Of a stretch of 11,067 nt of DNA, positions 7,273-11,067 are shown piece after piece. The number at the start of each line of letters is the position of its first letter. The first letter of the stretch is position 1. The translations under genes and the position numbers were made by a program. Origin of the DNA: Methanosarcinaceae archaeon (GTDB lineage Archaea > Halobacteriota > Methanosarcinia > Methanosarcinales > Methanosarcinaceae). The stretch lies in assembly GCA_016926455.1 (NCBI GenBank), contig JAFGOO010000167.1:1-11067 (forward strand), in the 5' to 3' direction. The notes below the pieces were generated by a model. That model was not told the origin of the DNA and made no database searches. It saw only the letters and a list, made by a program, of their open reading frames with translations.

Positions 7273-8013
7273 ATGGTAATGAGGATTGACTGCAAAGGAA
7301 TGTATTATCGTATCTTGAATAAGATAATCCGTGATGCCATTAATGAAGGCGAGACAGAGTTCATACTGGATAATGTGAACGGGCAGCGTTACATTGGCAA
7401 TGGTATTAATAATGATGTCAAGATCACCATAAACGGTGTTCCAGGCAACGATCTTGCGATGTTTATGAATGGTTCGTACATAACTGTTAATGCCAATGCC
7501 CAGGACGGTGTTTCCAACACCATGAATGCAGGTGAGATTATTATACACGGAAACGCAGGCGATGTCGTTGGATACGGTATGCGCGGCGGAAAATTGTATA
7601 TCAAAGGCGATGTAGGCTACAGAACCGGCATTCACATGAAGGAGTATAAAAAAAAGGTTCCTTTGATCATTGTCGGTGGTACAGCAGGTGACTTCTTTGG
7701 TGAGTACATGGCAGGTGGAATCATGATCCTCCTTGGATTGGATAAGAATGAGGACACTCCGATTGTAGGTGATTGTATTGGAACAGGGATGCATGGTGGC
7801 GTGATTTATGTACGGGGTGAGATTGAGGAACATACTTTGGGTAAGGAAGTAAGTGTGTTTAATCTGGATAAAAAAGACGAGAAAATTCTCAACAAATATC
7901 TGAAGGAATACTGCGACTACTTCGGTTTTGATTTTGATGAATTAATGAGTAAGCCTTTTATCAAACTACTTCCTATCTCCAGTAGACCGTATGGGAATTT
8001 ATATGCGTATTAA
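7273..8013 (+). CDS. glutamate synthase GXGXG (beta-helix) subunit
   Basis: The 246-residue protein shows the repeated Gly pattern of the right-handed beta-helix domain that ends bacterial GltB: GNAGDVVGYGMRGGKLYIKG, VGGTAGDFFGEYMAGG and GTGMHGGVIYVRG, at about residues 93-112, 135-150 and 170-183. In GltB this domain is structural, holding the amidotransferase and FMN domains in register so that ammonia can tunnel. The fold is shared with formylmethanofuran dehydrogenase subunit C, but the gene context and the two preceding subunits make the glutamate synthase role much more likely. The start has GAGGT (7261-7265) seven bases upstream and lies 10 nt after the FMN subunit. It is the last gene of the operon; a stem-loop follows at 8049. 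Confidence 0.9.
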   Translation: MVMRIDCKGMYYRILNKIIRDAINEGETEFILDNVNGQRYIGNGINNDVKITINGVPGNDLAMFMNGSYITVNANAQDGVSNTMNAGEIIIHGNAGDVVGYGMRGGKLYIKGDVGYRTGIHMKEYKKKVPLIIVGGTAGDFFGEYMAGGIMILLGLDKNEDTPIVGDCIGTGMHGGVIYVRGEIEEHTLGKEVSVFNLDKKDEKILNKYLKEYCDYFGFDFDELMSKPFIKLLPISSRPYGNLYAY

Positions 8014-8048
8014 GGCATTTTGGGCTACAAAAATGTCCTCATTTAGAA

Positions 8049-8071
8049 GACGGAATTTTGATAAATTCGTC
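8049..8071 (+). terminator. stem-loop after the glutamate synthase operon
   Basis: GAC-(G)-GAATTT pairs with AAATTC-GTC around a TGAT loop, giving nine base pairs and one bulged G, 36 nt past the operon stop. No T-run follows directly, so it could be a terminator, an mRNA 3'-end stabiliser or a processing site. Confidence 0.4.
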
Positions 8072-8088
8072 CAATATTTCATGTGCAT

Positions 8089-8098
8089 GATATTAAAG
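8089..8098 (+). promoter_or_regulatory. weak TATA-like element before the PEP-synthase-like gene
   Basis: GATATTAAAG is the best TATA-like match in the 140-bp gap. It would start a transcript near 8115-8120, leaving a leader of about 35 nt. The match is modest, and readthrough from the operon remains possible. Confidence 0.25.
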
Positions 8099-8116
8099 TT
8101 GTTGTACTACAATTTT

Positions 8117-8132
8117 GGATTTTTCAAAATCC
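8117..8132 (+). promoter_or_regulatory. small hairpin just upstream of the ribosome binding site
   Basis: GGATTTT and AAAATCC are perfect complements (7 bp; in practice 6 bp with a four-base loop). The hairpin ends nine bases before the AAAGGAG ribosome site at 8141-8147, and could lie at the very 5' end of the mRNA if the weak promoter at 8089 is used. Function is unknown. Confidence 0.3.
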
Positions 8133-8153
8133 TTGGCATAAAAGGAGTTTTAC

Positions 8154-10784
8154 ATGGAAACGAAAAATGTAAGTAGTGGGGACTCTTCACTTGATGATGT
8201 TTTACAGGGTCTTCTTCTTGGAGATAACATCGTCTGGCAGATCGATAGCCTTAATGACTATTCACGTTTTGCTGAGAAATTTATTCAACAGGGACTCAGA
8301 GACTGTCACCGATGTGTTTATGTTCGTTTTGCCCGTCATACGCCGGTCCTTAAGCGTATGAAAGGTCTTGACCTGGTTCATGTTGACCCCAGCAAGGGTT
8401 TTGATTTTTTCAGCACTGAGGTACACAGAATAATTGAAAAATATGGTAGAGAAGTTTTTTATGTTTTTGACAACCTGTCTTGGTTGGTAGCTGAATGGGC
8501 TACAGACGAGCTTCTTGCTAATTTTTTCAAGGTAACCTGCCCTTACCTGTATGAACTTGGTACTGTCGCTTTTTTTGCTATCACACGTGACATGCATAGC
8601 CATTCAACTGTTGCAAGTATTCGGGATACTACTCAAATACTGGTCAATGTTTACCGTGTGGATGGCAATACATATATACATCCATTAAAAGTTTACAAGA
8701 GATATTCTTCACAGATGTTTTTACCGCATGTCAATTCCAGTGGAAGCTGGGTTCCGATTTTTAATAGTGGAGAGGCTGCTGCAGTTTCAGCTCATGATCA
8801 CAAAAAAATTCTTACCAAAGACACTAGTACCATTGCTCCATGGGACAGCCTCTACAAAAAGCTCACACAGTATTATGAAGGGTGCGGAAATGACACGAAA
8901 CTCTCTCCTGAAACATTTGCACTAAAGCAGGAACTTACTAGGATGATATTAGGAAACCATCCCGAGTTTAACAAGGTTGCTGATCATTTTTTGACTATTG
9001 AAGAACTTTTGTATGTAAGGGAGCGCATCATTGGTTCTGGGAGTATTGGAGGAAAGGCTGCCGGTATGTTGCTGGCGAGAAGTATTCTGCTAAAAAATGG
9101 AGGAGGTAATGATTTTTCAAAAATCTTGGAACCACACGACTCATTCTATATTGGATCAGATGTATTTTTTAGTTTTATGGTCAATAACGACCTTTTTCCC
9201 CTGCGTTTACAGTTATCTGAAAACCCAAAATTGACGAAGGAAGAGTTCGAAGAGATTGAAAAAAGTTTCATTAATGGAAAATTTTCGGATGAAATAATGG
9301 GGCATTTTCAAGACATGATTGATTATTTTGGACAGGCACCTATAATTGTAAGGTCCAGCAGTCTGCTGGAGGACAGTTTTGGGAACGCATTTGCAGGTAA
9401 GTACCGAAGCGAGTTTTGTACAAATCAAGGTAGTCCCGATGAACGACTTGAAGCATTTACTCATGCAGTTAAACTTGTCTATGCAAGTGCATTGAACCCG
9501 GATGCACTTGCATATAGGAGAACACATGGGCTTGAAAATACCGATGAACAGATGGCAATCCTTGTACAGCGTGTTTCAGGGATACCTTATAAAGACTACT
9601 TCTTCCCAAATCTGGCAGGTGTCACATTTTCAAGGAACCTCTTCACATGGACTCCACGCATAGACCCGAATAAGGGAATGATTCGTTTAGTATTCGGCTT
9701 GGGTACGCGTGCAGTTGATCGCGTAGGAAAGGATCACCCAAGAATAATTGCTGTAAGTCATCCTGAACTGAGGCCCGAGGTTGGACTAAAAATAGCAAAG
9801 TATTCCCAGTGGGAGGTAGATATTCTTGACATTAAGAACAATGAATTTAAGACACTGCCAGTTTCTGAGATCCTTAGAGATGGGGACTATCCCAACCTTA
9901 AACTGTTTGTCTCCATTCTCAAAGACGGTCATCTGGATGATCCGCTTACCGGACTCATTGATACGGATAATCTAGTCCTCACTTTCAACAATCTCATAAG
10001 AAAAACAGATTTTGTAAAAAATGTTGAAATAATGTTGGATATAATCGAAAAGGCTTATGGTCAACCGGTGGATATGGAGTTTACAGCATTTATTAATTCT
10101 AAAGAGAAGGTAAGAATTAATTTGTTACAATGCCGTCCAATGAAGATTCCTGGTATTGTAGATTCTGTTATCATACCTGATGATATACCAAAAGGGAATA
10201 TATTATTCAGGTCAAGTAAGACCATAAATGGGGGGGTGATTGACGATATACAGTATATAATATATATCGACCCAAGGGAATATGCAGAAATTGGAGAAAT
10301 GGATATCAAAAAGTCAGTGGGTCGTGTTGTGGGGCGTCTCAATGAACAACTGCATTTGAAAAATGCCAAGTTTATGATGATGGGGCCTGGAAGGTGGGGT
10401 AGTAATAATCTAGACCTAGGTGTAAATGTGAGCTATTCGGATATAGGCAATACTGCGGTTCTTGTTGAAATTGCCCGCGAAGAACATGGTCATACACCTG
10501 AAGTATCATATGGTACACACTTTTTCTTGGATTTGGTAGAAGAAAAGATCATTTATGTGGCTATTTATCCCGATAAAGAGAAATCAGAATTTAATGAGAA
10601 TTTTTTTGAAAAATCAAGAAATATCCTGACCGAAATACTGCCAGATGAGGAGAATTTTGAGAGAGTGGTAAAGGTGATAGACGTTTCAGCAGAATCGGGT
10701 GGCAAATATGCAACTGTCGTGACCGATCAGTTGAACCAGAACGCTCTTTGTTATATTAAAATTGACCCTGTGTTTTTCCCTTAG
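8154..10784 (+). CDS. PEP synthase/PPDK ATP-grasp domain protein with N-terminal KaiC-like domain
   Basis: The 876-residue protein has three parts. Residues ~1-200 resemble a KaiC/RAD55-like RecA fold (GDNIVWQIDSL, then VFYVFDNLSWLV as a Walker B-like strand), but no Walker A GxxxxGKT/S is visible, so ATP hydrolysis there is unlikely. Residues ~290-665 match the ATP-grasp domain of PEP synthase and pyruvate phosphate dikinase: GSGSIGGKAAGMLLA near 295, IIVRSSSLLEDSFGNAFAGK near 398-418, and DMEFTAF with LLQCRPMK near 640-665. Residues ~690-830 are a further conserved-looking domain (MMGPGRWGS near 743) that I cannot name. The phosphohistidine swivel domain and the PEP/pyruvate barrel are missing, so it cannot be a complete PEP synthase. 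The start is supported by AAAGGAG (8141-8147), six bases before the ATG. Substrate and partner are unknown; a regulatory phosphotransfer or nucleotide-sensing role is possible. Confidence 0.8.
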   Translation: METKNVSSGDSSLDDVLQGLLLGDNIVWQIDSLNDYSRFAEKFIQQGLRDCHRCVYVRFARHTPVLKRMKGLDLVHVDPSKGFDFFSTEVHRIIEKYGREVFYVFDNLSWLVAEWATDELLANFFKVTCPYLYELGTVAFFAITRDMHSHSTVASIRDTTQILVNVYRVDGNTYIHPLKVYKRYSSQMFLPHVNSSGSWVPIFNSGEAAAVSAHDHKKILTKDTSTIAPWDSLYKKLTQYYEGCGNDTKLSPETFALKQELTRMILGNHPEFNKVADHFLTIEELLYVRERIIGSGSIGGKAAGMLLARSILLKNGGGNDFSKILEPHDSFYIGSDVFFSFMVNNDLFPLRLQLSENPKLTKEEFEEIEKSFINGKFSDEIMGHFQDMIDYFGQAPIIVRSSSLLEDSFGNAFAGKYRSEFCTNQGSPDERLEAFTHAVKLVYASALNPDALAYRRTHGLENTDEQMAILVQRVSGIPYKDYFFPNLAGVTFSRNLFTWTPRIDPNKGMIRLVFGLGTRAVDRVGKDHPRIIAVSHPELRPEVGLKIAKYSQWEVDILDIKNNEFKTLPVSEILRDGDYPNLKLFVSILKDGHLDDPLTGLIDTDNLVLTFNNLIRKTDFVKNVEIMLDIIEKAYGQPVDMEFTAFINSKEKVRINLLQCRPMKIPGIVDSVIIPDDIPKGNILFRSSKTINGGVIDDIQYIIYIDPREYAEIGEMDIKKSVGRVVGRLNEQLHLKNAKFMMMGPGRWGSNNLDLGVNVSYSDIGNTAVLVEIAREEHGHTPEVSYGTHFFLDLVEEKIIYVAIYPDKEKSEFNENFFEKSRNILTEILPDEENFERVVKVIDVSAESGGKYATVVTDQLNQNALCYIKIDPVFFP

Positions 10785-11067
10785 TGCAAAGCATCTATAT
10801 TATTTAATAGAGTCGCTTACGGGGACGGTAAAACACTTTAGCGCTGGGCTATTTTATACGGATTATGACTTGTACTTTCATGCCTAATGCCCCCATATTT
10901 GACAGCCACCGAAAAATAGCACGTAAATTACGAATGACGGGTTGCAGGGATAGAGAAAGCCCATTTTCTTTAGACATGGAATGAATCGTATCCCGCCTTT
11001 TAGTTGACACTAAAAATCAGCAAAATTTTCTTAATAAAATAGAACGATATACTTAATTTTGCTTAAG
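10785..11067. other. 283-base non-coding tail with inverted repeats
   Basis: No recognisable gene is present. A 42-codon frame (10849-10977, minus) and a similar short plus-strand frame from 10865 resemble nothing I know. Structure at the right end: TTTTAGT (10998-11004) pairs with ACTAAAA (11009-11015) around TGAC. AGCAAAATT (11019-11027) is perfectly complementary to AATTTTGCT (11055-11063). The stretch 10810-10970 is less AT-rich than the other intergenic DNA, so it could be an old insertion scar. Confidence 0.4.

Noticed and set aside
7237..7833. 198-codon frame on the minus strand opposite the GXGXG gene
   Set aside because: It is antisense to a clearly conserved gene; the His- and Asn-rich composition is a by-product of the opposite strand.
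7273..8013. Formylmethanofuran dehydrogenase subunit C (same GXGXG fold)
   Set aside because: The gene directly follows the amidotransferase and FMN subunits of glutamate synthase, and no other formylmethanofuran dehydrogenase gene is present.
7991..8176. 61-codon frame spanning the gap after the GXGXG gene
   Set aside because: It overlaps the ends of two well-supported genes in another frame, has no ribosome site and resembles no known protein. The gap looks regulatory.
10849..10977. 42-codon minus-strand frame in the right-hand tail
   Set aside because: There is no ribosome site and no recognised similarity; the length is within chance for this region.
1..11067. CRISPR array, tRNA genes or an intact mobile element
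   Set aside because: No regularly spaced repeats, tRNA-like cloverleaf or complete transposase gene was found on reading both strands.

Overview
The window looks like a piece of a methanogenic archaeon, most likely Methanosarcinales. Three things point there: a fused heterodisulfide-reductase-like HdrB-HdrC protein with complete cysteine sets, an archaeal-type glutamate synthase split into three separate genes, and archaeal promoter signals with strong GGAGG-type ribosome sites. Base composition is moderate and the intergenic DNA is AT-rich. The genus cannot be fixed from sequence reading alone.

Layout. (1) Positions 1 to about 62 are the 3' end of a 5S rRNA, followed by a T-tract, so an rRNA locus lies just left of the window. 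(2) A small three-helix membrane protein of unknown function lies on the minus strand (216-644). (3) Positions 714-1238 hold a decayed IS200/IS605-type element: a tnpA fragment that keeps its HUH motif and a frameshifted 3' end of tnpB. The remnant abuts the stop codon of the next gene. (4) A 535-residue FMN glutamate-synthase-like protein is on the minus strand (1239-2846). (5) A 378-bp AT-rich divergent promoter region follows. It holds TATA boxes for both directions, a perfect 9-bp inverted repeat, and a near-match to the methanosarcinal NrpR nitrogen operator. (6) A tight plus-strand operon runs from 3225 to 8013: an HdrB-HdrC fusion, a class II glutamine amidotransferase, an FMN synthase subunit carrying ferredoxin clusters, and a GXGXG beta-helix subunit. 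The first two junctions overlap (11 nt and 1 nt) and the third gap is 10 nt. (7) A separate 876-residue protein (8154-10784) joins a degenerate KaiC/RecA-like domain to the ATP-grasp domain of PEP synthase. (8) The last 283 bases hold no recognisable gene.

How the genes fit together. The amidotransferase, FMN and GXGXG subunits together make up a whole glutamate synthase alpha chain (ammonia from glutamine, tunnelling, reduction of 2-iminoglutarate). No NAD(P)H-oxidising GltD-like subunit is present. The operon begins instead with an Hdr-like protein whose catalytic and relay cluster ligands all look intact. The most interesting inference is that this protein is the electron-input module, possibly drawing electrons from CoM-SH plus CoB-SH, as the Hdr-like subunit of thiol:fumarate reductase does. 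The divergent FMN protein is a paralogue with a different arrangement of cysteine motifs, and its substrate cannot be assigned.
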